From contig NZ_NESP01000001.1 in NCBI RefSeq assembly GCF_003063475.1, positions 1,550,001 to 1,614,000 on the forward strand: DNA of 64,000 nucleotides, in the 5' to 3' direction. Position 1 is the stretch's first letter. Each line of letters begins with the position of its first letter. A program made the position numbers and the translations under genes. Of this stretch, positions 16,214 to 25,276 are shown piece by piece. The notes beneath the pieces are model-generated. The model saw nothing but the letters and a program-made list of their open reading frames with translations, was not told the origin of the DNA and searched no databases. The stretch comes from Limnohabitans curvus. GTDB taxonomy: Bacteria; Pseudomonadota; Gammaproteobacteria; Burkholderiales; Burkholderiaceae_C.

Positions 16214-17488
16214 TTACTTTTTCACAGGCTCATCAGGCTTGGAAGCATTGCCTTCGATGAAGGGGCTCCATGGCTTGGCTTTCACAGGGCCTGGTGTTTT
16301 CCAAACCACGTTGAACTGGCCGTCAGCCTTGATTTCGCCGATGAACACCGACTTGTGCAAGTGGTGGTTTTTCTCGTCCATCTTGCTCACGATGCCGCTC
16401 GGTGCTTTGAAGGTTTGACCGGCCATGGCGGCGATGACTTTGTCCACATCGGTGGATTTGGCTTTCTCAACCGCTTGTTTCCACATGTTGATGCCGATGT
16501 AGGTGGCTTCCATCGGGTCGTTGGTCAAAGGCTTGTCTTTGTGACCAGCGATACCTTTGGCTTTGGCGTAGGCAGACCATTTCTTGATGAACTCATCATT
16601 GGCGGGGCTCTTGATCGACATGAAGTAGTTCCATGCCGCCAAGTGACCGACCAACGGCTTGGTGTCCACGCCGCGCAATTCTTCTTCACCGACTGAGAAG
16701 GCGACGACGGGCACGTCTTTGGCCTTCAAGCCTGCGTTGCCGAGTTCTTTGTAGAACGGCACGTTGGAGTCACCGTTGATGGTGGACACCACGGCTGTTT
16801 TGCCGCCTGCAGAAAACTTCTTGATGTCAGCCACGATGGTTTGGTAATCGCTGTGACCAAACGGGGTGTACTTCTCGTCGATGTCTTTGTCAGCCACGCC
16901 TTTGCTCTTGAGGTAAGCGCGCAAGATTTTGTTGGTGGTGCGTGGGTACACGTAGTCGGTGCCCAACAAGACCCAACGCTTGGCAGCGCCGCCGTCTTTG
17001 CTCATCAAGTAGTCCACCGCGGGAATGGCTTGTTGGTTAGGCGCGGCGCCGGTGTAGAACACGTTTTTGCTGAGTTCTTCGCCTTCGTATTGCACGGGGT
17101 AGAACAGCAAACCGTTCATTTCTTCAACCACAGGCAACACGGATTTGCGAGACACCGACGTCCAGCAACCGAAGATGACCGACACCTTGTCTTGACCGAG
17201 TAACTGCTTGGTTTTTTCAGCGAACAAAGGCCAGTTCGAAGCGGGGTCCACCACCACGGGCTCGAGCTTTTTGCCCAATACGCCGCCTTTGGCATTGATT
17301 TCGTCGATGGCCATGAGCACTGTGTCTTTCAACACGGTTTCAGAAATCGCCATGGTGCCGGACAAGCTGTGCAGCACGCCAACCTTGATGGTGTCTGCCG
17401 CCAACGCTTGGGGTGCGATCACAAATGAGCCAACGGACAGAGCCGCAGCCGCGGCCAAAGCCTTCAGATTTCCTCGACGATTCATCAT
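16214..17488 (-). CDS. urtA: Urea ABC transporter substrate-binding protein UrtA
   Basis: 424-aa periplasmic binding protein. A signal peptide ends near APQALAAD (about residue 31). The mature protein begins DTIKVGVLHSLSGTMAISE, a hallmark of UrtA/FmdD-like urea or amide binding proteins. Further signatures are IFGCWTSVSRKSVLPVVEE and the SNWPLFAEK segment. It is the first gene of the urt operon, preceded by a sigma-54-type promoter at 17557-17572. ATG 17488 is followed by a second ATG; either may be used. Confidence 0.95.
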   Translation of the reverse strand: MMNRRGNLKALAAAAALSVGSFVIAPQALAADTIKVGVLHSLSGTMAISETVLKDTVLMAIDEINAKGGVLGKKLEPVVVDPASNWPLFAEKTKQLLGQDKVSVIFGCWTSVSRKSVLPVVEEMNGLLFYPVQYEGEELSKNVFYTGAAPNQQAIPAVDYLMSKDGGAAKRWVLLGTDYVYPRTTNKILRAYLKSKGVADKDIDEKYTPFGHSDYQTIVADIKKFSAGGKTAVVSTINGDSNVPFYKELGNAGLKAKDVPVVAFSVGEEELRGVDTKPLVGHLAAWNYFMSIKSPANDEFIKKWSAYAKAKGIAGHKDKPLTNDPMEATYIGINMWKQAVEKAKSTDVDKVIAAMAGQTFKAPSGIVSKMDEKNHHLHKSVFIGEIKADGQFNVVWKTPGPVKAKPWSPFIEGNASKPDEPVKK

Positions 17489-17556
17489 GGGGGTTCACTC
17501 CAAAAATTAAGGGTTGGTTCGGCGCTCGTGGTAACGGTGCGCTTCGTAACAGCTAT

Positions 17557-17572
17557 CGCAAACCCTGTGCCA
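17557..17572 (-). promoter_or_regulatory. Sigma-54-type promoter of urtABCDE
   Basis: Read on the minus strand the site is TGGCACAGGGTTTGCG, which agrees with the -24/-12 consensus TGGCACGNNNNTTGCW at all but two positions. The invariant GG and GC have the required spacing. Transcription should begin about 12 nt downstream, near 17546, leaving a leader of about 58 nt before urtA. NtrC-like sites lie 64-180 bp upstream. Confidence 0.82.
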
Positions 17573-17635
17573 ACGCGCATTTCTCCTAGGCAAAAAGTAG
17601 CGTTGCTATAAGGTGCAACCCAAGCGCGACGCAGA

Positions 17636-17737
17636 TGCACCAAGACAGTTCAATTCAGGTGTCATGCACCAAGGTGGCGCGGCTTGAGGTGTGGTTGTGC
17701 GTGCACCAAGACAGGTTTCGTGCACCAAAGCATGCAC
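17636..17737. promoter_or_regulatory. Cluster of NtrC-like enhancer sites (urt/ure)
   Basis: Four copies of TGCACCAA begin at 17636, 17665, 17702 and 17721, all in the same orientation. The copy at 17665-17681 (TGCACCAAGGTGGCGCG) matches the palindromic NtrC consensus TGCACCANNNTGGTGCA with two mismatches; the others match mainly in the left half. The cluster lies between two divergent sigma-54-type promoters, at suitable enhancer distance from both. Assignment to NtrC is by consensus only. Confidence 0.72.
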
Positions 17738-17738
17738 T

Positions 17739-17754
17739 TGGCGCATGCGATGCA
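17739..17754 (+). promoter_or_regulatory. Sigma-54-type promoter of ureA operon
   Basis: The sequence TGGCGCATGCGATGCA fits the sigma-54 consensus, with GG at -24 and GC at -12 in exact spacing. There are three mismatches outside these invariant pairs. The predicted start is near 17765, about 30 nt before the ureA ATG at 17795. It is weaker than the divergent urtA promoter. Confidence 0.68.
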
Positions 17755-17794
17755 TTGCAAAAGAGGGCACGCAAGTTGCATAGACAAAACCACT

Positions 17795-18097
17795 ATGGAA
17801 CTCACTCCCCGCGAAAAAGACAAGCTCTTGATCTTCACCGCCGCCTTGTTGGCCGAGCGCCGACAGGCCCGTGGCTTGAAGCTCAATTACCCCGAAGCCG
17901 TGGCCCTCATCAGCGCCGCCGTCATGGAAGGCGCCCGCGACGGTCAAACCGTGGCGCAACTTATGAGCGCAGGTCGCAGCGTGCTGACCCGCGCCGATGT
18001 GATGGAGGGCGTGGCCGAGATGATTCCTGACATCCAAGTCGAAGCCACCTTCCCCGACGGCACCAAGCTCGTCACCGTGCATCAACCCATTGTTTGA
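17795..18097 (+). CDS. ureA: Urease gamma subunit
   Basis: 100-aa gamma subunit, the smallest structural subunit of the nickel urease (alpha-beta-gamma)3. The start [12 protein letters not shown] is the standard N-terminus, and the rest ([30 protein letters not shown]) aligns over the full family length. A longer upstream frame is rejected because it runs through the promoter. It is the first gene of ureA-orf54-ureBCEFG. Confidence 0.98.
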   Translation: MELTPREKDKLLIFTAALLAERRQARGLKLNYPEAVALISAAVMEGARDGQTVAQLMSAGRSVLTRADVMEGVAEMIPDIQVEATFPDGTKLVTVHQPIV

Positions 18098-18103
18098 ACT
18101 GCT

Positions 18104-18268
18104 ATGAAAAAACTTCTTTCTCTTTTTGCTTTGTTGCCCACTTTGGCGCTGGCCCACGAAGGCCACGGCATTGAAGGTGCCTCCCACTACCACGCCACCG
18201 ATGTGTGGGGCTTCGTCGCCTTTGCTGGCGTGGTTGCTCTCATGTGGTGGATGGGTCGTGGCAAATAA
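18104..18268 (+). CDS. 54-aa exported His-rich peptide within urease operon
   Basis: Small frame between ureA and ureB, 6 nt after the ureA stop and 12 nt before the ureB start. It encodes a signal-like hydrophobic start (MKKLLSLFALLPTLALA), then AHEGHGIEGASHYH with four histidines, then one transmembrane helix (about residues 33-50) and a basic end. The histidine cluster resembles the N-terminal region of HupE/UreJ-type nickel transporters, but the protein is far shorter. A role in periplasmic nickel capture or delivery to the urease system is an inference from position and composition. Confidence 0.7.
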   Translation: MKKLLSLFALLPTLALAHEGHGIEGASHYHATDVWGFVAFAGVVALMWWMGRGK

Positions 18269-18280
18269 AGCGGAGCGCAC

Positions 18281-18610
18281 ATGACACCCGGTGAACTGTT
18301 GATTGACGAGGGTGAACACACCCTCAACCCAGGGCGACGCACGCACACGCTGGTCGTGCAAAACGCCAGCGACCGCCCCATCCAAGTGGGTTCGCACTAC
18401 CACTTTGCTGAAACCAACGCGGGCTTGCGCTTTGACCGCGTTGCCGCACACGGCATGCGTTTGAACATTGCGTCAGGCACGGCCGTGCGTTTCGAGCCGG
18501 GCCAACAACGCACGGTCGAGTTGGTGGACCTGAGTGGTGATCGCCAAGTGTTTGGCTTTCGCGGCTTGGTGAATGGTCCGGTGGACGTGCCACGCAAAGG
18601 AAACATGTAA
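18281..18610 (+). CDS. ureB: Urease beta subunit
   Basis: 109-aa beta subunit. It starts [19 protein letters not shown] and contains the conserved [19 protein letters not shown] and [20 protein letters not shown]. Length is normal. Its stop overlaps the ureC start (TAATG, sharing position 18610), so alpha and beta subunits are translationally coupled. Confidence 0.98.
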   Translation: MTPGELLIDEGEHTLNPGRRTHTLVVQNASDRPIQVGSHYHFAETNAGLRFDRVAAHGMRLNIASGTAVRFEPGQQRTVELVDLSGDRQVFGFRGLVNGPVDVPRKGNM

Positions 18611-20376
18611 TGGCAACCATCGGCAAACGCGCCTACGCAGAAATGTTTGGCCCCACCGTGGGCGACCGCCTGCGCTTGGCAGACACCAACTTGGTCATTG
18701 AGGTTGAAAAAGACTTCACACTGCAAGCGGGCGGCTACGGCGAAGAAGTGAAGTTCGGCGGCGGCAAAACCATCCGCGATGGCATGGCGCAATCGCAGCG
18801 CACACGCGACGGTGCCGGCACTGGCCCGCAAGCGGGCGGTGCGGTAGACACCGTGATGACCAACGCGCTCATCATCGACCACTGGGGCATCGTGAAAGCC
18901 GACATTGGTTTGAAAGGTGGCCGCATCGTGGCCATTGGCAAAGCGGGCAACCCAGACACACAACCGGGTGTAGACATCGTGATTGGCCCCGGCACGGAGG
19001 TCATCAGCTGCGAAGGCCACATCGTCACCGCGGGTGGTGTGGACACCCACATCCACTTCATCGCGCCCCAGCAAATTGAAGAAGCCTTGACCAGTGGCGT
19101 GACCACCATGCTCGGTGGCGGCACAGGCCCCGCCACGGGCACCTTTGCCACCACCTGCACACCCGGCGCTTGGAACATCGAGCGCATGTTGCAAGCGGCC
19201 GATGCGTTCCCCATGAACCTTGGTTTCTTGGGCAAAGGCAATGCCGCTTTGCCCGATTCGCTGCACGAGCAAATCAACGCAGGTGCGATTGGCTTGAAGC
19301 TGCATGAAGACTGGGGAACCACGCCCGCCGCGATTGACAACTGCTTGAACGTGGCAGAAGCCACCGACACACAAGTGGCCATCCACACCGACACGCTCAA
19401 CGAGAGTGGCTTTGTGGAAGACACGGTGGCCGCCTTCAAAGGCCGCACCATCCACACCTTCCACACCGAAGGTGCAGGTGGTGGCCACGCGCCCGATATT
19501 TTGAAAGTGGTAGGCGAGGCCAATGTGTTGCCGTCCTCTACCAACCCCACGCGCCCGTACACGGTGAACACACTCGACGAGCATGTGGACATGCTCATGG
19601 TGTGCCACCACCTCGACCCCGCGATTGCCGAAGACTTGGCCTTTGCCGAAAGCCGCATTCGCCGCGAGACCATCGCAGCCGAAGACATCTTGCACGACCT
19701 CGGTGCCATCAGCATGATGAGCAGCGACAGCCAAGCCATGGGGCGTGTGGGCGAGGTGATCATTCGCACCTGGCAAACCGCGCACAAGATGAAAGCGCAG
19801 CGGGGGCAGCTACGTCCTTCAGGCGCCGACGCCAGCGTCGGGGACTCAGACCGCCACGACAACTTCCGTGTCAAACGCTACATCGCCAAATACACCATCA
19901 ACCCTTCCATCGCGCACGGCATCAGCCACGAAGTGGGCAGTGTGGAAGTGGGCAAGTGGGCCGACTTGGTGGTGTGGAAGCCTGCGTTCTTCGGCATCAA
20001 ACCCAGCATCATTTTGAAAGGCGGCTTCATCGCCATGGCCGCGATGGGCGACCCGAATGCTTCCATTCCCACACCGCAGCCCGTGCACTACCGCCCCATG
20101 TTTGGCGCGTATGGCGGTGCGCTGCACCGTGGCTCGCTCACCTTTGTGTCGCAAGCCGGTTTGGCCGCAGGCATTGGGCAAAAATTTGGTTTGCACAAAA
20201 CCCTGAGTGCGGTGAAGAACATTCGCAGCATTGGCAAACGTGACATGATTCACAACGACTACGCGCCGCGCATGGAAGTGGATGCACAAACCTATGCAGT
20301 GCGCGCCGATGGCCATCTGCTCACCTGCGAACCTGCGGTGAGCTTGCCTATGACCCAACGCTATTTCTTGTTCTGA
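18610..20376 (+). CDS. ureC: Urease alpha (catalytic) subunit
   Basis: 588-aa catalytic subunit that hydrolyses urea to ammonia and carbamate. All active-site residues are present at a constant offset of 13 from the Klebsiella numbering: His147 and His149, carbamylated Lys230 (GLKLHEDWG), His232, His259, His285, catalytic His333 with flap Cys332 (MVCHHL), and Asp373 ([10 protein letters not shown]). The protein is about 20 residues longer than usual. One insertion lies near residues 64-80 ([17 protein letters not shown]) and one near 399-415 ([15 protein letters not shown]); the latter contains a palindrome in the DNA. Both insertions lie outside the catalytic residues, so activity is expected. 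Confidence 0.98.
   Translation: MATIGKRAYAEMFGPTVGDRLRLADTNLVIEVEKDFTLQAGGYGEEVKFGGGKTIRDGMAQSQRTRDGAGTGPQAGGAVDTVMTNALIIDHWGIVKADIGLKGGRIVAIGKAGNPDTQPGVDIVIGPGTEVISCEGHIVTAGGVDTHIHFIAPQQIEEALTSGVTTMLGGGTGPATGTFATTCTPGAWNIERMLQAADAFPMNLGFLGKGNAALPDSLHEQINAGAIGLKLHEDWGTTPAAIDNCLNVAEATDTQVAIHTDTLNESGFVEDTVAAFKGRTIHTFHTEGAGGGHAPDILKVVGEANVLPSSTNPTRPYTVNTLDEHVDMLMVCHHLDPAIAEDLAFAESRIRRETIAAEDILHDLGAISMMSSDSQAMGRVGEVIIRTWQTAHKMKAQRGQLRPSGADASVGDSDRHDNFRVKRYIAKYTINPSIAHGISHEVGSVEVGKWADLVVWKPAFFGIKPSIILKGGFIAMAAMGDPNASIPTPQPVHYRPMFGAYGGALHRGSLTFVSQAGLAAGIGQKFGLHKTLSAVKNIRSIGKRDMIHNDYAPRMEVDAQTYAVRADGHLLTCEPAVSLPMTQRYFLF
19826..19841. repeat. Short palindrome inside a ureC insertion
   Basis: CCGACGC followed by CA and GCGTCGG gives a perfect 7-bp-arm hairpin. 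It encodes part of the extra segment ADASVGDS of UreC that standard ureases lack. It may be the footprint of a small palindromic insertion. Confidence 0.6.
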
Positions 20377-20385
20377 TTTTTTCTG

Positions 20386-20952
20386 ATGCTTACCTGTTCT
20401 AAATTAATCGCGGGCGGCCAAGGCTTGGCCGCTGCACTCGTCAAACGCGCCGCCACCGTAGAGCTGGATTGGGACGTGCGCCAAAAAAGCCGCTTCGATG
20501 CAACCGACTCGACAGGCCGTGCCTTTGGCGTGTTCTTGTCGCGCGGCACCTTGGTACGTGGCGGCGATGTGTTGGTGCTCGAAGACGGTTCGCTCGTGCG
20601 CGTGCAAGCCGCCCCACAAGAAGTGTTGCGCATCACCGCGTGTGCCGAGCACGGTTCGGCCTTTGACTTGACACGTGCCGCGTATCACTTGGGCAACCGC
20701 CACGTGCCCATTGAGTTGAAGCCCGACCATTTGAAGATCGAGCCCGATCATGTGCTGGCCGATATGCTGCGCGCCATGCACATGACGGTGGTCACCGTGC
20801 ATGAAGCGTTTGAACCAGAAGGTGGCGCATACAGCAGCCACGGGCACGCGCAAGGTCATGGAGATGACCACGGCACAGAAGCGCACGACCATTCTCACGA
20901 GCAACATGCACAGGGCCATGTGCACGGACCTCATTGCAAGCATGACCATTGA
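20386..20952 (+). CDS. ureE: Urease accessory protein UreE (nickel metallochaperone)
   Basis: 188-aa nickel-binding chaperone. The N-terminal peptide-binding domain (about residues 1-75) and the metal-binding domain (about 78-150) are visible. The latter contains [16 protein letters not shown], including the conserved nickel-site histidine (in AMHMTV). The tail from about residue 150 is very rich in His and Asp ([12 protein letters not shown] and later), as in Klebsiella-type UreE. The ureF start lies 11 nt inside the ureE end. Confidence 0.97.
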   Translation: MLTCSKLIAGGQGLAAALVKRAATVELDWDVRQKSRFDATDSTGRAFGVFLSRGTLVRGGDVLVLEDGSLVRVQAAPQEVLRITACAEHGSAFDLTRAAYHLGNRHVPIELKPDHLKIEPDHVLADMLRAMHMTVVTVHEAFEPEGGAYSSHGHAQGHGDDHGTEAHDHSHEQHAQGHVHGPHCKHDH

Positions 20953-21676
20953 TGTTGTATCGGTAGCGGCAGCAGCCCCAGTGTCGACTAGCTCGCCTGC
21001 TGGCACGCCCGCGTTGCTTCAACTCATCTGGCTCGCCTCACCCGCGTTGCCGATTGGTGGCTTCTCGTACTCCGAAGGTTTAGAGGCGGCCATCGATCAT
21101 GGGCTGGTGCATGACGAACACAGCGCGGCCGAGTGGTTGATGGACCAACTGCACCTCACACAATCACGTGGCGATATGGCGGTACTTGGCGAAATGATCA
21201 CCGCATGGCAAGCCTTAGACCACGAACGTTTAGAAACCTTGAGCCAATGGGTGCACGCCACGCGCGAGAGCGCTGAGCTACGCTTGCAAAGCGAACAAAT
21301 GGGCCGCTCCATGTTGGAGTGGCTGCGCAACCAAGAAGCCATCGATTCAGCCACCATCGCCCTGTGCAACCGCTGGGTGCCCACTTATCCGCTGATGTTT
21401 GCGTTGGCGTTGTCGCGCACAGGCGCGTCGCTGGAGCAATGCTTGCAAACCTATGCCTTTGGCTGGGCCGAAAACATGGTGCAAGCCGCCATCAAGTCGG
21501 TGCCCCTCGGACAAAATTCGGGGCAACGCATGTTGACGAAGCTTGCCCAGCACATCGCGCCCGCCGTCAGCCATGCCATGCAAGTGAACGACGACACACG
21601 CCAAGCTTTTTCTCCCATGCTGGCCATCCTCTCGGCCCAACACGAAACCCAATACTCACGACTGTTCAGATCATGA
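20942..21676 (+). CDS. ureF: Urease accessory protein UreF
   Basis: 244-aa helical protein of the UreDFG activation complex, thought to gate nickel transfer and UreG GTPase activity. Motifs are [23 protein letters not shown] and [24 protein letters not shown]. The start MTIDVVSV overlaps the ureE end by 11 bp; a longer frame antisense to nothing but inside ureE is rejected. It ends with a 4-bp ATGA overlap with ureG. Confidence 0.96.
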   Translation: MTIDVVSVAAAAPVSTSSPAGTPALLQLIWLASPALPIGGFSYSEGLEAAIDHGLVHDEHSAAEWLMDQLHLTQSRGDMAVLGEMITAWQALDHERLETLSQWVHATRESAELRLQSEQMGRSMLEWLRNQEAIDSATIALCNRWVPTYPLMFALALSRTGASLEQCLQTYAFGWAENMVQAAIKSVPLGQNSGQRMLTKLAQHIAPAVSHAMQVNDDTRQAFSPMLAILSAQHETQYSRLFRS

Positions 21677-22326
21677 AGCACTTACACACCATCGCACATC
21701 GCACCAAAAAATTGCCACCCTTGCGCGTGGGCATCGGCGGCCCTGTGGGCTCCGGTAAAACCACCTTGTTGGAAATGCTCTGCAAAGCCATGCGCGACAA
21801 GTACGACCTCGTCGCCATCACCAACGACATTTACACAAAAGAAGACCAACGCTTGCTCACCATCAGCGGTGCGCTGCCTGCCGAGCGCATCATGGGCGTG
21901 GAAACGGGCGGCTGTCCGCACACCGCGATTCGCGAAGATGCATCCATCAACCTCGAAGCGATTGACCGCATGTTGGTGGACTTTCCCGATGCCGACGTGG
22001 TGTTCATTGAAAGCGGTGGCGACAACTTGGCCGCCACCTTCAGCCCGGAGTTGAGCGACTTGACGATCTATGTGATCGACGTCGCGGCAGGCGAAAAAAT
22101 TCCCCGAAAAGGTGGCCCCGGCATCACCAAGAGCGATTTGTTTGTGATCAACAAAACCGATCTCGCCCCCTACGTGGGAGCGAACTTAGATGTGATGGAA
22201 GCCGACACCATTCGCATGCGCACGAATGCAAGTGGCTTGAAGCCTTTTGTCATGACCAACTTGCGTACCTTGGATGGTTTGCAAGAGGTGGTCAAGTTCA
22301 TCGAGACCAAAGGGATGTTGGTTTAA
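21673..22326 (+). CDS. ureG: Urease accessory GTPase UreG
   Basis: 217-aa SIMIBI-class GTPase that drives nickel insertion into urease. The P-loop is [15 protein letters not shown]. The nickel-binding CPH motif is in [17 protein letters not shown], followed by [17 protein letters not shown] and the guanine-binding NKTDL. The length is normal. It is the last gene of the urease operon and converges on xth, the stops overlapping by 4 bp. Confidence 0.98.
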   Translation: MKHLHTIAHRTKKLPPLRVGIGGPVGSGKTTLLEMLCKAMRDKYDLVAITNDIYTKEDQRLLTISGALPAERIMGVETGGCPHTAIREDASINLEAIDRMLVDFPDADVVFIESGGDNLAATFSPELSDLTIYVIDVAAGEKIPRKGGPGITKSDLFVINKTDLAPYVGANLDVMEADTIRMRTNASGLKPFVMTNLRTLDGLQEVVKFIETKGMLV

Positions 22327-23114
22327 ATCAAACCCTCATACGCGATGGTGATGGGCGCATGGTCTGAGAATTTTTCGTCCTTGTAGATCGCCTCGCTGCG
22401 TGCCTTGGCTGCTATCGCTGGCGTGGCCAGGTGGTAGTCCAAGCGCCAACCCACGTTGTTGGCATAGGCTTGGCCTCGGTTGCTCCACCAGGTGTAGCAA
22501 GCGTCGGTGGTGTCGGGTTGCAGCTGGCGATACACGTCGACAATGCCGCCTTGCGTTGTGAGCTGCGTCATCCACGCACGCTCTTCGGGCAAGAAACCGC
22601 TGTTCTTTTTGTTGCCTTTCCAATTCTTCAAGTCGGCCTCTTGGTGCGCGATGTTGATGTCGCCGCACAGCACAAACTCACGCTCTTGCTTCAAGGCATT
22701 GAGGTGCGGGTACATGGCGGCCAAGAAACGAAACTTCGCGTCTTGGCGCTCAGGGCCGGATGAGCCGCTGGGAAAGTAGCTGCTGATGATGGACAGCTTT
22801 TGTGTGGGTGTGTCAAAGCGCAGCTCGATGTAGCGGCCTTCGGCATCGAATTCGCCGCCGTCAAAGCCCACGATCACGTCGCTGGGCTCGTGCTTGGTGT
22901 ACACGCCCACGCCTGAGTAGCCTTTTTTCTCTGCATAGTGAAAGTGGCCTTTCAAACCCGCCAAGGTGTCGAAGCTGCCTTCGACATCGGGAGCCTGGGC
23001 TTTGATTTCTTGGACGCAAATACAATCAGGGCTGGCTTTTTCGAGCCAAGCTTCCACGCCCTTGCGGGCGGCCGAACGAATGCCGTTGAGGTTGAGGCTG
23101 GTTAGTTTGAACAA
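22323..23114 (-). CDS. xth: Exodeoxyribonuclease III / AP endonuclease
   Basis: 263-aa member of the exonuclease III family, which cleaves DNA at abasic sites in base excision repair. Conserved pieces are LNLNGIRSA, the metal-binding [33 protein letters not shown] and the terminal active-site [15 protein letters not shown] start at 23114, preceded by GGGGAAA, gives the normal N-terminus; a longer frame into pyrE is rejected. It is divergent from pyrE, with only 11 bp between the starts. Confidence 0.93.
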   Translation of the reverse strand: MFKLTSLNLNGIRSAARKGVEAWLEKASPDCICVQEIKAQAPDVEGSFDTLAGLKGHFHYAEKKGYSGVGVYTKHEPSDVIVGFDGGEFDAEGRYIELRFDTPTQKLSIISSYFPSGSSGPERQDAKFRFLAAMYPHLNALKQEREFVLCGDINIAHQEADLKNWKGNKKNSGFLPEERAWMTQLTTQGGIVDVYRQLQPDTTDACYTWWSNRGQAYANNVGWRLDYHLATPAIAAKARSEAIYKDEKFSDHAPITIAYEGLI

Positions 23115-23125
23115 GGAATTTCCCC

Positions 23126-23821
23126 ATGAGTCAGAGTGTGGCTGCCAACGACGCGTTGGCACAAGAGTTTGTGCAATTTTCGCTGGATTGTGGCGTGCTG
23201 AAATTTGGGGAGTTCAAAACCAAAGCGGGCCGCATGAGCCCTTACTTTTTCAACGCCGGTTTGTTTGATGACGGTGCCAAGTTGGGCAAGCTCGCCAGTT
23301 TTTATGCGCAGTGCATTGTCAACAGCGGCATCGAGTTCGACATGATTTTTGGCCCCGCCTACAAAGGCATTCCATTGGGTGCGGCCGTGTCGATTGAGTT
23401 GGCACGCCTAGGACGCAACGTGCCGTTTGCCTACAACCGCAAAGAAGCCAAAGACCATGGCGAAGGCGGTAGTTTGGTGGGCGCACCGCTCAAAGGCCGT
23501 GTGTTGATCGTGGACGATGTGATGAGCGCGGGCACGGCTGCGCGTGAATCGATTGCCCTCATCAAAGCGGCAGGTGCCACACCGCATGCTGTGGCGATTG
23601 CGTTGGACCGCCAAGAAATGGCCACCGAAAAACAAGCCGATGGTTCGACCAAAGACGTGCCCTACAGCGCGGTGCAATACGTGCGCGAGCAACTGGGCAT
23701 GAGCGTGTGCACCATTGCCAAGCTGGAAGACTTGTTGGCTTATTTGGGCAAGCAGCCCGACAACGCCATGGGTGAGCATTTGGCTCGCACACAGGCGTAT
23801 CGCGAGCGTTACGGCGTTTAA
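23126..23821 (+). CDS. pyrE: Orotate phosphoribosyltransferase
   Basis: 231-aa cytosolic enzyme that joins orotate and PRPP to give orotidine monophosphate in pyrimidine synthesis. The PRPP-binding motif is VLIVDDVMSAGTA. The N-terminal FGEFKTKAGRMSPYFFNAG and FGPAYKGIPLGAAV are typical of PyrE. It is slightly longer than E. coli PyrE through the loop with KQADGSTKDV and its C-terminus. Confidence 0.96.
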   Translation: MSQSVAANDALAQEFVQFSLDCGVLKFGEFKTKAGRMSPYFFNAGLFDDGAKLGKLASFYAQCIVNSGIEFDMIFGPAYKGIPLGAAVSIELARLGRNVPFAYNRKEAKDHGEGGSLVGAPLKGRVLIVDDVMSAGTAARESIALIKAAGATPHAVAIALDRQEMATEKQADGSTKDVPYSAVQYVREQLGMSVCTIAKLEDLLAYLGKQPDNAMGEHLARTQAYRERYGV

Positions 23822-23831
23822 GTGGTGAGCC

Positions 23832-23975
23832 TTAGGCGCCGTAGTAACGGTCGGCGCGGTGGTTGACGGCAATCACCAAATTCAAAGCAAATACACCGCC
23901 GTGACGAATCAAAAAAATAAAAATACCTGTGCCCACTAAGAGGCCCGCCATCAGTGCGGCGGGTGTCTGGGTCAT
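23832..23975 (-). CDS. 47-aa single-pass membrane ORF at end of TRAP operon
   Basis: The ATG at 23975 overlaps the dctM stop by 4 bp (ATGA), the same coupling seen between dctQ and dctM. The peptide has one hydrophobic helix (LMAGLLVGTGIFIFLI) and a soluble tail ending DRYYGA. No family was recognised. The coupling argues that it is translated. A small accessory or stability subunit of the TRAP transporter is only an inference. Confidence 0.5.
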   Translation of the reverse strand: MTQTPAALMAGLLVGTGIFIFLIRHGGVFALNLVIAVNHRADRYYGA

Positions 23976-25276
23976 GTGGTCGCGCCATAGCCCATGGTCT
24001 GTGGCAGCCACAGTACAAGTTGTGGAAAGAAGGTCAGGGCCAGCAGTAAACCCAGCAACATGACTAAAAACAACCATCCCTCGCGCATCATCTCCCCAAT
24101 AGGAATACCGGTGAGGGCTTTGGTCACAAACAGCAGCATGCCAAAGGGTGGGTGAATCAGGCCAATCATCATGTTGAGCACCACCAGCACACCGAAGTGA
24201 ACGAGGTCGATGCCCAGTGCATTGACTGCGGGTAGCAGCATGGGCACAAACACCAGCAGCAGCACGGATACATCCAAGAAGCAGCCCAGTACCAAAAACA
24301 ACGCATTGACCATCAGCAAGAATTGAATGCGGCTGAGCTGCATGCTGTCCACCCAAGTGGCCATCTGTTGCGGCACCTGCTCGGCAGTGAAGGCGTAGTT
24401 CAAGATGAACGAGCCGGCCAAGATGATGGTGATGACAGCGCTGGCGCGTGTGGACTCCATCACCACGCCCCAAAAGCTGCGCCAGGTGAGCGCGCGGTAC
24501 ACCACCGTTGACAAAATCAAGGCATGCAGTGCGGCAACTGCGGCGGCTTCGGTGGGCGTGAAGGCGCCCGAGTAAATGCCACCCAGCAACACGATGGGCA
24601 TCGACAGTGGCAATGCACCACGAAACAAAATGCTGGGCCATTCATGCAAAGGAATTGGCGCTTCACGCGGCATGTCGCGCTTGGTGGCAATGATGTGAAC
24701 GACGCTCATCATCAAAACCGTCATGAGTAACCCGGGCACCACACCACCTAAAAACAAAGCCCCGACAGAAGCGCCTGAAACGAGTGCATAAATCACCATC
24801 GGAATCGACGGCGGAATGATGGGGCCGAGTGTGGCGCTGGCCACGACCACGGCACCCGCAAAGCCGCGGGTGTATTCGGGCTTTTTGAGCATCTGGCGAA
24901 TCGTCACCAAGCCTGGGCCTGCGGCATCAGCAATGGCGCTGCCGCTCATGCCCGAGAAGATCACGCTGACCAAAATATCGACTTGCGCCAAGCCACCGCG
25001 CATGCGACCTACGAGGATGCGGCAAAAGTCAAAAATGCGCTCACTCACCGTGCCAGCATTCATCAAGTTGGCGGCAAACACAAACAAGGGTACGGCCAAC
25101 AACACATAGCTGTTGTAAAGGCCGTTGCTGACTTGTTCTGCCACAAGACCTAAGTCTTGGCCTTTGGTGATGAGATAAGCCACGCCCGACATGAGCATTG
25201 AAAAACCAATGGGCATGCGCAACAACATGCCCAGCACCAACACGGCGGCTAAGGTGGTGAGGGGCGTTATCGTCAT
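23972..25276 (-). CDS. dctM: TRAP transporter large permease (DctM family)
   Basis: 434-aa large membrane subunit of a tripartite ATP-independent periplasmic transporter, with about 12 hydrophobic segments. It couples solute uptake to an ion gradient. Motifs include FSGMSGSAIADAAGPG, ATLGPIIPPSIPMVIYAL and FTPTEAAAVAALHAL, all typical of DctM. The start at 25276 overlaps the dctQ stop by 4 bp; a longer upstream frame is rejected. The substrate cannot be read from sequence. Confidence 0.94.
   Translation of the reverse strand: MTITPLTTLAAVLVLGMLLRMPIGFSMLMSGVAYLITKGQDLGLVAEQVSNGLYNSYVLLAVPLFVFAANLMNAGTVSERIFDFCRILVGRMRGGLAQVDILVSVIFSGMSGSAIADAAGPGLVTIRQMLKKPEYTRGFAGAVVVASATLGPIIPPSIPMVIYALVSGASVGALFLGGVVPGLLMTVLMMSVVHIIATKRDMPREAPIPLHEWPSILFRGALPLSMPIVLLGGIYSGAFTPTEAAAVAALHALILSTVVYRALTWRSFWGVVMESTRASAVITIILAGSFILNYAFTAEQVPQQMATWVDSMQLSRIQFLLMVNALFLVLGCFLDVSVLLLVFVPMLLPAVNALGIDLVHFGVLVVLNMMIGLIHPPFGMLLFVTKALTGIPIGEMMREGWLFLVMLLGLLLALTFFPQLVLWLPQTMGYGATT

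Noticed and set aside
18397..19785. 462-codon open frame antisense to ureB-ureC
   Set aside because: Gly/Val/His-rich shadow of a highly conserved gene, with no signal or domain.
23832..24641. 269-codon frame overlapping dctM
   Set aside because: Most of it is an out-of-frame reading of dctM. Only the last 47 codons from 23975 were kept, because they extend past the dctM stop with ATGA coupling.
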